Of a DNA stretch of 64,000 bases, positions 41,739-50,832 are shown in pieces. The number at the start of each line of letters is the position of its first letter. The first letter of the stretch is position 1. The notes under the pieces were generated by a model. The model ran no database searches, was not told where the DNA came from, and was given only the letters and a program-made list of their open reading frames with translations. The position numbers and the translations under genes were made by a program. The stretch is taken from contig NZ_JYKZ01000003.1 in the NCBI RefSeq assembly GCF_001043005.1, forward strand, positions 410,260-474,259, given 5' to 3'. This DNA comes from Pseudomonas psychrophila (GTDB taxonomy: Bacteria > Pseudomonadota > Gammaproteobacteria > Pseudomonadales > Pseudomonadaceae).

Positions 41739-44161
41739 GTAGCGAAAAAAGTGCAGTAAATCGCGCGGTCGAGCACGTTGCCGATCTGTTGATCAAATGG
41801 CGCAAAAGCTTGCTGGCGCTGTTTGTATTGCTGACGCTGGCCCTGGGTTACAGCGCCACGCACACCCAGCTGGATCCGGGTTTTAACAAGCAGATCCCGG
41901 TGCGCAATGCGTTCATGGTCAACTTCCTCAACTTCAGCCAGTACTTCACCGGCGCCAACCGCTTTCTGGTCAGCGTGAAGTGGAAGGGCGAGGGCGATAT
42001 CTATAACCGCCAGTACCTCGATACCTTGAGCAAGGTCACGGATGACGTGTTCTTCATCAATGGTGTCAGCCGCGCCAGTGTGACCTCGTTGTTTACTGCC
42101 AATGTGCGGTACATCGAAATCACCGAAGACGGCTTTTTTGGCGATGTGGTCGTGCCGCCGCGCTTTATCGGCTCGGGCGAAGATCTGTCCCAGGTGCGCA
42201 ATAACGTCGCTCGGTCGGGGCAGATCGGACGCCTGGTGGCCAATGACCTGACTTCGTCGATGGTGCGCGCCGACTTGCAGGATATGGACCCGCAAACCGG
42301 CAAGTCGGTGTCGTATGCAGAGGTGGCCCAACGGCTTGAGGATATCCGCGCCAAATACAGCAACGATGATATCGAAATCAATATCGTCGGCTTTGCCAAG
42401 TTGGTAGGGGATGTGGTCGAAGGGCTGACCACGGTGATCGGCTTCTTTGTGATTGCCTTTGTCATTACGGCCCTGATGCTGTGGGTGTATTCACGCTCAT
42501 GGCGCCTGACGATTGTCGCTCTGGCTGTGGCGCTGCTGCCGGTCGTCTGGCTGCTGGGGCTGCTGCCTTTGCTGGGGCTCGGGATCGACCCGATGTCGAT
42601 TCTGGTGCCGTTTTTGATTTTCTCGATTGGCGTGTCCCATGCCGTGCAGATGACAAATGCCTGGAAACAGGACGTGCTGGGCGGCAGCTCTTCGGTGCAG
42701 GCGGCGCAGGGGGCCTTTTGCAAGATATTCATTCCGGGCTCCCTGGCCTTGCTGATGAACGCCCTGGGCTTTGGCGTGATCATGCTGATCGACATTCCCA
42801 TTGTGCATGAACTGGGTGTGACCGCCTGTATTGGTGTGATGCTGATGATCATCACCAACAAGCTGATGCTGCCGATCATCCTGTCGTACTTGAAACTCGA
42901 ACCGAGCGCTTTGGCTCAAGGCCTCAAGGTTCAGGGCAAGCACGCATTGTGGTGGCGCCTGTCGGCACTGGCCGAGCCGAAACCGGCGCTGGCCGTGTTC
43001 GTGGTCAGCCTGTTGCTGCTCGGCGTGGGCGCCTGGAAGGCCCGGGACCTGGCGGTGGGCGATATTGGCGTCGGCGCGCCGGAACTGCGGGCAGACTCGC
43101 GCTACAACCAGGACAACCAGAAGATCATCAACAGCTATTCCATCGGACTGGATGTGATGTCGGTGTTTGTGCGGGTCAAAGGCATTGAAGAGGGTTGCCT
43201 GGCGCCTCAAGTGATGCGCGCGATCGAGTCGTTCGACTTTCAGATCCGTAGCGTCGAGGGCGTGCAGTCGGTACAGAGTGTGGCGGGCATGGGCAAAACC
43301 GTGATTGCCGGGAATAACGAAGGCAACCCGCGCTGGTCGGCGATCCCGGGTTCCGAACGTGGTTTGAGTCAGGGCTCCCGGGCGTATATGCCGGACGACG
43401 GATTGGTGACCGAAGGCTGCCAGCGGATGCAGATCCTGGTGTTCCTCACCGACCACGAGGGGGCGACGGTGAGTCATGTGGTCGACGAAACCCAGCGCAT
43501 CATTGCCGGTTTGCAAGGGCCGAATGTGGAGTTTCTGATGGCGGGCGGCAACGTGGGCGTGATGGCGGCGTCCAACGAAGCGGTCAAACAGGCCGAGGTG
43601 GTGATGCTGGCAGCCCTGTTCGGTTCGGTGGCGCTGTTCTGCTGGCTGACCTTCGGCTCATTGCGGGCAGTGCTGTGCATTCTGGTGCCATTGGCGATTG
43701 TCGCCATTCTGTGCAACGCCTTGATGGCCACCCTGGGCATCGGCCTGAAGGTTGCCACGCTGCCGGTGATGGCGTTGGGTGTGGGGGTCGGGGTCGATTA
43801 CGGGATCTATCTTTACGAGCGTATTGCCCATGAGATGGCCGACGGCAAAGACCTGCGCAACGCGTTTTACCAGGCCATGTGCCAACGCGGAACGGCGGCG
43901 GTGTTTACCGCTTTGACCATGTCCATCGGGGTCTGTACCTGGGCTTTTGCACCGTTGAAGTTCCAGGCTGACATGGGCGTGCTGCTGTCCTTCATGTTCC
44001 TGGTCAACGTGCTCGGAGCCATCTTTCTGCTGCCAGCGCTGGCCGCCTGGTTCAATTTGGGTCGCCCGTTGGTCAGGGTTAAAACCCACGTCCGGGACGT
44101 ACCTGCAGGGCATTACCCGCTCAAGCAGAGCGTTGCCGCCAAGGACGCTTCAAACCGCTGA
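41735..44161 (+). CDS. RND/MMPL-family transporter
   Basis: An 808-residue membrane protein with the two-half RND layout: a TM near residue 25, a large extracytoplasmic loop, five or six TMs around 225-390, a second loop, and a last TM group around 620-780. The second half has the proton-relay-like motif GVGVGVDYGIYLYERI. The matching place in the first half reads FSIGVSHAVQMTN, with no Asp. No periplasmic adaptor gene is present, as for MmpL/HpnN-type transporters that move lipids or steroids. Translationally coupled to the propeller gene. Confidence 0.88.
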   Translation: MSSEKSAVNRAVEHVADLLIKWRKSLLALFVLLTLALGYSATHTQLDPGFNKQIPVRNAFMVNFLNFSQYFTGANRFLVSVKWKGEGDIYNRQYLDTLSKVTDDVFFINGVSRASVTSLFTANVRYIEITEDGFFGDVVVPPRFIGSGEDLSQVRNNVARSGQIGRLVANDLTSSMVRADLQDMDPQTGKSVSYAEVAQRLEDIRAKYSNDDIEINIVGFAKLVGDVVEGLTTVIGFFVIAFVITALMLWVYSRSWRLTIVALAVALLPVVWLLGLLPLLGLGIDPMSILVPFLIFSIGVSHAVQMTNAWKQDVLGGSSSVQAAQGAFCKIFIPGSLALLMNALGFGVIMLIDIPIVHELGVTACIGVMLMIITNKLMLPIILSYLKLEPSALAQGLKVQGKHALWWRLSALAEPKPALAVFVVSLLLLGVGAWKARDLAVGDIGVGAPELRADSRYNQDNQKIINSYSIGLDVMSVFVRVKGIEEGCLAPQVMRAIESFDFQIRSVEGVQSVQSVAGMGKTVIAGNNEGNPRWSAIPGSERGLSQGSRAYMPDDGLVTEGCQRMQILVFLTDHEGATVSHVVDETQRIIAGLQGPNVEFLMAGGNVGVMAASNEAVKQAEVVMLAALFGSVALFCWLTFGSLRAVLCILVPLAIVAILCNALMATLGIGLKVATLPVMALGVGVGVDYGIYLYERIAHEMADGKDLRNAFYQAMCQRGTAAVFTALTMSIGVCTWAFAPLKFQADMGVLLSFMFLVNVLGAIFLLPALAAWFNLGRPLVRVKTHVRDVPAGHYPLKQSVAAKDASNR

Positions 44162-44319
44162 AACAGACAGCTTGCCGGGCTTGTATGACGGTGAACATAA
44201 AGAGACACTGAGGCGTTTTTGCGCAGCTGCGGTTGCAGTGGCTGCGCAGAGACAACCGCTAGTAATAAGAACAATAAAAAGGGCAGGTCTTGAACCTGAC
44301 CCAATGCGAGGATACGTCC

Positions 44320-45564
44320 GTGGATACAGTGACCCTGAACCACCAAACCCTGGCCAGTCTGGGGCTCGAACTGGCCGATTACGATCAAATGGTCGGTAAC
44401 TTCTACGACGGTGCGCTGGACCCGAAAGTGATGGGTCGTACCTTGTGTGCCGTTCGCAGCATGTTCAAGGCCAACTACGCGACCCTGATTCTGCGGGTGC
44501 CGGATCAGCCCGATCTGGGCTTGATGATTGTGGCTGGTGATATCGAAGGCGAGGGTGAGTTGACGTATCAGACCTACCCGCAAGCCAACACTCCGTTCGC
44601 CGGGCAGGCGCTTGATCAGGTGTTTACGGTTGAAGACCTGATGAGCGAGTCCGAGTGGGTGCAGTCGCCGTATTTCAAAGCCTACTGTGCCAAGCAGGAT
44701 GTCTATCATGTGATGGGCGCCGATATTTCGACTCCCGACGGCGGCAAGCTGCGCTTTCGTCTTACCCGGCCCAAAACGTCTCCCAAATTCTCCAGTGCCG
44801 AGCGAGCATTGTGCAGCAGTTTCTTGCCGCATCTGCGCCGGGCCCTGCACCTGCACAACCTGCTCGATCGCAGCGAGTCCATGAGCGAACTTTACGCGCA
44901 GGCCATCAGCCGCCTGTCCGTGGCCACCATCGTGCTCGACGAAACCGGCAAGGTACTGCGCCTTAACCCGGTTGCTGAAGAAATCCTCAAGAATGCTGAT
45001 GGCTTGAAACTGGTGGGCGGCCGGCTGGAGGCCACTTACCCCAGCGATAACCGTGAGCTGCAGCGTCTGGTCAAGCACGCCTTTAGCCAGGAAGTGCGCG
45101 ACGGCGGGGTGACGGCCGATGCAATGTCCGTTACTCGGCCATCGGGGCAGGTCAGCCTGGGCCTGGTGGTCGAGGCGATTCCTTCGCTCGAATGGGCGGA
45201 AGGCAAAAGCAAGCCTGCGGCGGTGATCTATATCCGTGATTCGGTCGGCAAGTCGCTGGCCAGTGAAGTGGTGACCAAGCAGCTGTTCAACCTGACTAAA
45301 GCCGAAACGGCGCTGGCGATGGAGTTGGCGAACGGCTTGTCACTGGAAGAAGCCGCCGAAAACCTGAATATCAGACGCAACACCGCACGGGCGCACCTGC
45401 GTTCGATCTTCTCCAAGACGGGGGTGCGCCGTCAGACCGAACTGGTAAGGATTTTGCTGAACAGCGTGGTCGCCTTGGGAAAGCCCAAGTGCGCCTTGCG
45501 AGCGGCTGAGTCCGTGGTGGTGCCAGCACCCCAGTTGGCGCGACCCGTTCGCAAAAGCGCTTAA
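44320..45564 (+). CDS. LuxR-type regulator with PAS-like sensor region
   Basis: A 414-residue protein. The GTG at 44320 has GAGGA seven bases upstream; the TTG at 44290 is less likely. The middle (about 200-300, LSVATIVLDETGKVLRLNPVAEEIL) is PAS-like and the C-terminus (about 330-395, LTKAETALAMELANGLSLEEAAENLNIRRNTARAHLRSIFSKTGV) is a LuxR/GerE helix-turn-helix. There is no autoinducer domain. Size and layout recall TeiR, the steroid-responsive LuxR-type regulator of Comamonas testosteroni, so it probably controls the flanking oxidoreductase genes. Confidence 0.85.
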   Translation: MDTVTLNHQTLASLGLELADYDQMVGNFYDGALDPKVMGRTLCAVRSMFKANYATLILRVPDQPDLGLMIVAGDIEGEGELTYQTYPQANTPFAGQALDQVFTVEDLMSESEWVQSPYFKAYCAKQDVYHVMGADISTPDGGKLRFRLTRPKTSPKFSSAERALCSSFLPHLRRALHLHNLLDRSESMSELYAQAISRLSVATIVLDETGKVLRLNPVAEEILKNADGLKLVGGRLEATYPSDNRELQRLVKHAFSQEVRDGGVTADAMSVTRPSGQVSLGLVVEAIPSLEWAEGKSKPAAVIYIRDSVGKSLASEVVTKQLFNLTKAETALAMELANGLSLEEAAENLNIRRNTARAHLRSIFSKTGVRRQTELVRILLNSVVALGKPKCALRAAESVVVPAPQLARPVRKSA

Positions 45565-45657
45565 GGAATGAATACAGGCTGGCAGTAGCGATTGAGCGCC
45601 ACTGCCAGTTGCCCTTCAGTCAGGCCAACCAGCGCCTGAATCATCAAGGAAAGTCTT

Positions 45658-46425
45658 ATGCCAGTTACAGCTGTCAGTGGTTCCGCTTCCGGGATCGGCG
45701 CCGCCGTGTGCGCGGTATTACGGGCTGCGGGGCACCGCATTATCGGAATTGACCGGGCCAATGCCGAGGTGGTCGCCGACCTGTCCACCCGTGCCGGGCG
45801 CGAGGCCGCCGTGGCGCAGGTGCTTGAACAGTCGGGCGGTGTGCTCGACGGCCTGGTGTGTTGCGCCGGGCTCGGGGTGACGGCGTCTTCCAGCAGCCTG
45901 GTGCTGGCGGTGAACTACTTTGGCGTCAGCGAATTGCTTGATGGCCTGGCCGATGCGCTGGCCAAGGGGCAACACCCGGCCGCGCTGGTCATTGGCTCGG
46001 TGGCCGCCACCCAGCCCGGCGCGGATCAACAACCGATGGTCGCAGCCTTGCTGGGCGGTGACGAGACCCTGGCGCTGGAGTTGGCCAATGCACTGGGCCA
46101 GCCCCACATCGCCTATGCCAGCTCCAAGTACGCGGTGACCTGTGAAGCGCGGCGCAAGTCGGTGCAGTGGGCGGCGCAAGGTATTCGCCTGAACGTGGTT
46201 GCGCCGGGCGCAGTAGAAACCCCGCTGCACCAGGCAGCCAAGGAAGATGAGCGGTTCGGCAAGGCGGTGCGTGAATTTGTGGCGCCATTGGGCCGTGCGG
46301 GTACGCCTGAAGAAATCGCCCGGGTGGTTGCTTTTCTGCAATCGAGCCAGGCCAGTTTTGTGACCGGCAGCGTAGTGTTCGTCGATGGTGGTATGGACGC
46401 AATGGTGCGTGCGCAGCGCTTCTGA
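45658..46425 (+). CDS. 3-alpha-hydroxysteroid dehydrogenase/carbonyl reductase-like SDR
   Basis: A 255-residue short-chain dehydrogenase. The N-terminus (VSGSASGIGAAVCAVLRAAG, GIDRANAEVVADLST) and the spacing of catalytic Ser114, Tyr153 and Lys157 follow the HsdA enzyme of Comamonas testosteroni, including the long insert between Ser and Tyr and the ending DGGMDAMVR. HsdA oxidises 3-alpha-hydroxysteroids and reduces xenobiotic carbonyls with NAD(H). The similarity is recalled from the known sequence; activity on steroids is inferred. Confidence 0.82.
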   Translation: MPVTAVSGSASGIGAAVCAVLRAAGHRIIGIDRANAEVVADLSTRAGREAAVAQVLEQSGGVLDGLVCCAGLGVTASSSSLVLAVNYFGVSELLDGLADALAKGQHPAALVIGSVAATQPGADQQPMVAALLGGDETLALELANALGQPHIAYASSKYAVTCEARRKSVQWAAQGIRLNVVAPGAVETPLHQAAKEDERFGKAVREFVAPLGRAGTPEEIARVVAFLQSSQASFVTGSVVFVDGGMDAMVRAQRF

Positions 46426-46441
46426 CCTTAAAGGAGTCCTT

Positions 46442-47275
46442 ATGAACAAAGTGGCATTTATTACGGGCGCCAGTCGCGGTATTGGTCGTGAAACAGCGTT
46501 GGCGTTTGCCCGTGCAGGTTTTGATCTGGCCATCAGCGCCCGCAGCCTGGAAGAAGGTGAAAACCACACCCACGGTTTGCGCAACCCTGACGGCACGGCG
46601 TTGCCCGGCAGTTTGAACGCAACCGCCGCAGCCATTCGCGAACTGGGCCGCAAGGCCTTGGTGGTGCGCATGGACCTGCTCGACAGTGAGTCGGTGCTTG
46701 CGGCCAGTCAGGCGGTGTTTGCGGAATATGGCCGGGTGGATGTACTGGTCAATAACGCGATTTATCAGGGCAGCGATCTGAACGCGCCCTTTATGGAGTT
46801 GCAGCCAGAGACCCTGGAGCGGGTGTTTCAAGGCTACATGATGACCCCGTTCCTGCTGACCCGGGCCGTGGTCAGCCAGATGCTGGAGCAGGGCGGCGGG
46901 GTAGTGATCAATGTCACCTCCGGAGCGGGTGAAACCGATCCGCCGGTGGCGGCAGGCAAGGGCGGCTGGGGTTATGCCTATGGTGCGGGCAAGGCTGCGG
47001 TGTCGCGGCTGTCGGGGATTTTGTCGGTGGAGTTCGGCGATCAGGGGATTCGCGCCTACACCCTGAACCCGGGCGTGGTGACCACCGATGCCTTGCGCGC
47101 CACCATCGGTGACAAGGGCGTGATTGCCTTGCGTGCAGGCTCTGCACCGCCCGAGGTGCCGGCAGCGGTGATGCTGTGGCTGGCAACCAATGAGGCTGCA
47201 GTCGATCATCAGCGCAAGACCATTCAATGCCAGCCGTTTGCCCGGGAACACGGGATTGTTGAGGATTGGCGCTGA
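46442..47275 (+). CDS. SDR-family oxidoreductase
   Basis: A 277-residue classical short-chain dehydrogenase with AAAGGAG before the ATG. It shows cofactor motif ITGASRGIGRE, NNA at about residue 105, catalytic Ser160, Tyr180 and Lys184. An insert of about 15 residues after the first Rossmann strand pair (EGENHTHGLRNPDGTALPGS) is unusual for the family and could shape substrate binding. It follows the HsdA-like gene by 16 bases and probably acts on the same or the next intermediate. Confidence 0.88.
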   Translation: MNKVAFITGASRGIGRETALAFARAGFDLAISARSLEEGENHTHGLRNPDGTALPGSLNATAAAIRELGRKALVVRMDLLDSESVLAASQAVFAEYGRVDVLVNNAIYQGSDLNAPFMELQPETLERVFQGYMMTPFLLTRAVVSQMLEQGGGVVINVTSGAGETDPPVAAGKGGWGYAYGAGKAAVSRLSGILSVEFGDQGIRAYTLNPGVVTTDALRATIGDKGVIALRAGSAPPEVPAAVMLWLATNEAAVDHQRKTIQCQPFAREHGIVEDWR

Positions 47276-47295
47276 TAAAGGCGGGCTCCCACCCT

Positions 47296-47325
47296 GTGGG
47301 AGCGAGCCTGCTCGCGATGGCATCC
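47296..47325. repeat. Single REP sequence
   Basis: GTGGGAGCGAGCCTGCTCGC plus GATGGCATC lies in the 220-bp gap between the second SDR and the Rieske oxygenase gene. It may separate the two transcripts. Confidence 0.7.
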
Positions 47326-47495
47326 CCCTCAATCAGCCTGAAGCGCCGCGTTGTGCGCATCGCAGGCAAGCCAGCTGCCACATGGATGTGGGGCAGGGTG
47401 CTGTACCTAGTCCATCTGAACGATGAGCCTGTTTCTCACCTCGGTGAAGATCTCTCAGTAAAGCGCCCTGGCCCTTAACCTGAGGAATAATAAAA

Positions 47496-48533
47496 ATGAC
47501 TAAACTCGCTGAAATTCACGTCGAGAACGCTTTGTCGCCGCGCTTTGGCCGTGGTTGGCATTGTCTGGGCGAAGCGGATGAGTTCCGTGATGGCAAGCTG
47601 CATACCCTGAATGTGTTTGGCTCGCGACTGCTGGCGTTTGCCACGTCCAAGGGCGAGATCAGCGTGCTGGACGCCCACTGTCCGCATATGGGCGCCGACC
47701 TGTCCCAGGGCACGATCGAGAATGACCGCGTGGTTTGCCCCTTCCACCACTGGCAGTACGATGCCAGCGGCAAGTGTGTCGAGATCCCTTACTGCAAACG
47801 CATACCGCCAAAGGCCAAAACCCGCGCCTGGCAGACCTGTGAAGTGAACAAGCTGCTGTTCGTGTGGAACAACCCCGAAGGCAAGCCGCCTGCCGAAGAC
47901 GTGGTGATTCCCCATCTGCCCGAAATGGACAACGATGAGTGGCTGCACAGCTGGCACATGGACAAGCTGATCATCAACACCAACCCCCGCGAACTGGTCG
48001 ACAACCTGGTGGATGCCCAGCATTTCGGCCCGGTGCATGGCACACCGACCAAGTATTTCCATAACGTATTTGAAGGGCATATCGCTCAACAGATCTTCCA
48101 TGGCGACTCTGAGCGCCTGGGGGGTGATCTGGTGGCAGAGTCGGCCTATTACGGCCCTGCGACTCACCTGACCCGCATGCGCGCGGTGTTCGAAGGGCTG
48201 GAAATCAAGTCCATCCTTCTTAACTGCCACGTGCCGATCGGACCCAACAGTTTTGAGCTGCGTTTTGGCTGTATGGTCAAAAAAGTACCGGGCTGGACAG
48301 AGGAGCAGAACGAAGCGCTGGCGGTGGATTACGTGCAACGTAACCGGGATTCCTTCTATCAGGACGTTGATATCTGGACCCACAAGGTTCGGGTCAACAA
48401 TCCGGTATTGGCTGAAGGTGATGGCCCTGTGTATCAACTGCGCGAGTGGTATCAGCAGTTCTTTACGGACGAAGCCGGTGTGCCGGCGAGTATGGCCGAA
48501 CGCCGTGAAATCACCACCGTTGATAACCGCTGA
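47496..48533 (+). CDS. Rieske non-heme iron oxygenase, KshA-like
   Basis: A 345-residue oxygenase subunit. Rieske [2Fe-2S] ligands are Cys62/His64 in HCPHMGADLS and Cys81/His84 in CPFHHW. The catalytic iron triad is Asp173, His176 and His181 in DNLVDAQHFGPVHG. The CPHMGADL form and overall length resemble KshA (3-ketosteroid 9-alpha-hydroxylase) and cholesterol-desaturase DAF-36-type oxygenases. No ferredoxin or reductase gene (KshB) is nearby, so electrons must come from elsewhere. The polycyclic substrate is inferred. Confidence 0.88.
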   Translation: MTKLAEIHVENALSPRFGRGWHCLGEADEFRDGKLHTLNVFGSRLLAFATSKGEISVLDAHCPHMGADLSQGTIENDRVVCPFHHWQYDASGKCVEIPYCKRIPPKAKTRAWQTCEVNKLLFVWNNPEGKPPAEDVVIPHLPEMDNDEWLHSWHMDKLIINTNPRELVDNLVDAQHFGPVHGTPTKYFHNVFEGHIAQQIFHGDSERLGGDLVAESAYYGPATHLTRMRAVFEGLEIKSILLNCHVPIGPNSFELRFGCMVKKVPGWTEEQNEALAVDYVQRNRDSFYQDVDIWTHKVRVNNPVLAEGDGPVYQLREWYQQFFTDEAGVPASMAERREITTVDNR

Positions 48534-48561
48534 TTGATTGCTTGAACGAAGGGTACTGCCA

Positions 48562-49737
48562 ATGTTGCTGAACCAACGTAAAACCCTGACTTTTATGTTG
48601 GCTGCGAGCCTGGCCTCAACCATTGGCGGCTTGCCCTTCAATACGCTGCCTATTTTGCTGGGCTCACTGGCGGACAGTTTCGGTTTCGCACCGACGCAAA
48701 TCGGTTTGCTCGGCTCTGTTTGCTTCACTGGCTATCTTGCAGGAACGCTGGTAGCGGTGGGCTTTATTGACCGCTGCAACTGGCGCGCCCTGACCTTTGG
48801 TTGTGCGTTGGGTGCGGCACTAGCGTTGCTGGCATCATCACAACTGCCGGCGCCTGCACAGTTGCCGTTGTGGGCACTGATCGGTTTTTTTGCCGCGCTC
48901 ATGACGTGTCTCGGGTTGCGAATAATGGCCGAGATGCCCAACAAGGAGCGGGCGTTCGGTATGCGTCAGGGGATTGAGCTGGGGTTGGTGGCGTTGGTGT
49001 TGTTTGTGCTGCCATCGCTGGTGATCAGCAATTTTCACTACGCCGGTGGCGCGCTGGTGCTGGCGGCAATGATTCTGTTACTGAGCCTGAGCGCCTTCGC
49101 GTTGCCTCGGCGCAGTGACTTTGCGGTGCATGCAGATTTGGCTAAAGACAGCTCCCTTCAAGGGCGTTTTCGCTTCCCGGTGCCCGCCTATTGGGCGCTG
49201 GGGTTTTTTTTCGTATTTGGTGCCGGACAGATTGGTCTATGGGCGTTTCTTGAACGTCTCGGGCACGGGCTGGACGTGGCCCCGGCGCAGATGGGCGTGG
49301 TTTTTGCGGTGCTTAAACTGCTGGGCGGTGGGGCGGCCCTGACCCTGGCGCTGGTTGGCGATCGCCTCGGTTCGCGCTGGCCGCATCTGCTGGTGCTGGC
49401 TGTCATCGGTACGGGCTTGTTGCTGTTGGCCTATGCCCAGGGATTTGTGATGTATGCCCTGGGTGCCTGGATCTGGGAAGTGGGTTTCTGCTGGGGGTGC
49501 ATCTACCAGACCGCCGCCGTGGCCCGGCTCGATCCGAGCGGTCGCTCGATCATGCTGATTCCTGCCGCGTTTGCCTTGAGCTCAATGGTGGGGCCAGCGC
49601 TGGCGGGACAACTGGTGGCAGACGGTTTCGCCGGACTGCTGTGGCTGGCACTGGCCACGGCTGTGGTGCCGGTGGTGGCCTTTGCCGGGCTATTGGCCAA
49701 ACGCCTGTCATCACCGCCGCTGGCGTTGCCCGTATAA
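48562..49737 (+). CDS. MFS transporter
   Basis: A 391-residue carrier with about 12 helices. The ATG at 48562 has AAGGG upstream. No strong family-specific motif identifies the cargo; GFIDRCNWRALTFG sits at the usual loop 2-3 position. It lies 28 bases after the Rieske gene and presumably imports or exports its substrate or product. Confidence 0.87.
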   Translation: MLLNQRKTLTFMLAASLASTIGGLPFNTLPILLGSLADSFGFAPTQIGLLGSVCFTGYLAGTLVAVGFIDRCNWRALTFGCALGAALALLASSQLPAPAQLPLWALIGFFAALMTCLGLRIMAEMPNKERAFGMRQGIELGLVALVLFVLPSLVISNFHYAGGALVLAAMILLLSLSAFALPRRSDFAVHADLAKDSSLQGRFRFPVPAYWALGFFFVFGAGQIGLWAFLERLGHGLDVAPAQMGVVFAVLKLLGGGAALTLALVGDRLGSRWPHLLVLAVIGTGLLLLAYAQGFVMYALGAWIWEVGFCWGCIYQTAAVARLDPSGRSIMLIPAAFALSSMVGPALAGQLVADGFAGLLWLALATAVVPVVAFAGLLAKRLSSPPLALPV

Positions 49738-49818
49738 GCCTAAGGTACTGCTGGCTTTTTGATCCGTGCTGCTTAAGATGGCCGTCAACGACACGTCATC
49801 GGGCTTGGAACACGGCCA

Positions 49819-50832
49819 ATGTTGAACAAGGACACCATCTCCATTCATCTGGTGCGCGAGGCGCTGCTGCAGAGCTGTGCGCCAGGTAGTGCCACGGATG
49901 AAGTGCTGCACAAGGTCGGCATTGCCCCCCAGTTGCTCAACGAGCCGGATGCCCGTGTCCCTGCGATGGTTTATGCGCGGATGTGGCGTCTGTTGGCGCG
50001 ACGTCTGGATGACGAGTTTTTTGCCATGGATCCGCGCAAGCTGCGGTCTGGCAGCCTGGAGTTCATGTGCCGCACGGCCATGGCTCAGCCCACCCTGGCG
50101 CAGGGGCTGGAGGTGGTGCTGGGTTTCCTGTCCTTGATGCTTGAGCGTTTGCCGGCGCAATTAGTGCGCCAGCAAAGCCTGGCGGAAATCGTCTTGCAGG
50201 AGCCTGAGCAACCGGCGAACCGTGGTTTTACCTACTTCACCTACTGGATGATCGTGCACGGTATTGCCTGCTGGCTGGCCGGGCGGCGAATACCGATTCT
50301 GGCCATTGAGTTGCGCTGTGCAGCGCCCGACTATTGCGAAGACTACGAGGTGATGTTCTCCGAGAATCTGCGCTTTGAGCGGCCACGCACGCGGATGATT
50401 TTTGCCGCCGACTGCCTGGATGCACCGATCAAGCGCAACGCTCAGGAGCTGAAGCGTTTTCTGGCCGAAGCACCTGCCAATATTCTGGTCAAATACCGGG
50501 ATCCTGAGAGCCTGGCCAGCCAGATCAAACAGGACTTGCGCCAACTGCCTGCCGTGCAGTGGCCTGAAACCCCGGGGATGGCGCAAAGCCTATGCATGTC
50601 GGCATCGACCCTGCGCCGTCGGTTGGCGGAAGAAGGGCAAACCTTCCAGGGGATAAAGGATGGCGTGCGCAAGGAACTGGCAATTGGCTGGCTGGCCGAA
50701 CCCGACCATAGCTATGCCGACATCGCCCTGCGCTTGGGCTTTGCCGACACCAGCTCATTTTACAAAGCCTTTCGCAAATGGTCGGGAACCAATCCCGGGC
50801 ATTACCGGGGTTTGATTTTAGGCGGTGGCTGA
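49819..50832 (+). CDS. AraC-family regulator
   Basis: A 337-residue protein with an N-terminal ligand-binding region (residues about 15-200, the arabinose-binding-like domain of OruR/ArgR-type members) and a C-terminal AraC helix-turn-helix (about 240-335, SASTLRRRLAEEGQTFQGIKD, SYADIALRLGFADTSSFYKAFRKWSGTNPGHYR). It closes the island on the plus strand. Its stop codon lies inside the 3' end of the convergent SulP gene (15-bp overlap). Confidence 0.9.
   Translation: MLNKDTISIHLVREALLQSCAPGSATDEVLHKVGIAPQLLNEPDARVPAMVYARMWRLLARRLDDEFFAMDPRKLRSGSLEFMCRTAMAQPTLAQGLEVVLGFLSLMLERLPAQLVRQQSLAEIVLQEPEQPANRGFTYFTYWMIVHGIACWLAGRRIPILAIELRCAAPDYCEDYEVMFSENLRFERPRTRMIFAADCLDAPIKRNAQELKRFLAEAPANILVKYRDPESLASQIKQDLRQLPAVQWPETPGMAQSLCMSASTLRRRLAEEGQTFQGIKDGVRKELAIGWLAEPDHSYADIALRLGFADTSSFYKAFRKWSGTNPGHYRGLILGGG

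Noticed and set aside
45989..47332. 447-residue open frame on the minus strand
   Set aside because: It lies opposite two well-supported SDR genes and shows no domain; GC-rich third positions create long antisense frames here.
47475..48728. 417-residue open frame on the minus strand
   Set aside because: Antisense shadow of the Rieske oxygenase, whose iron ligands are on the plus strand.
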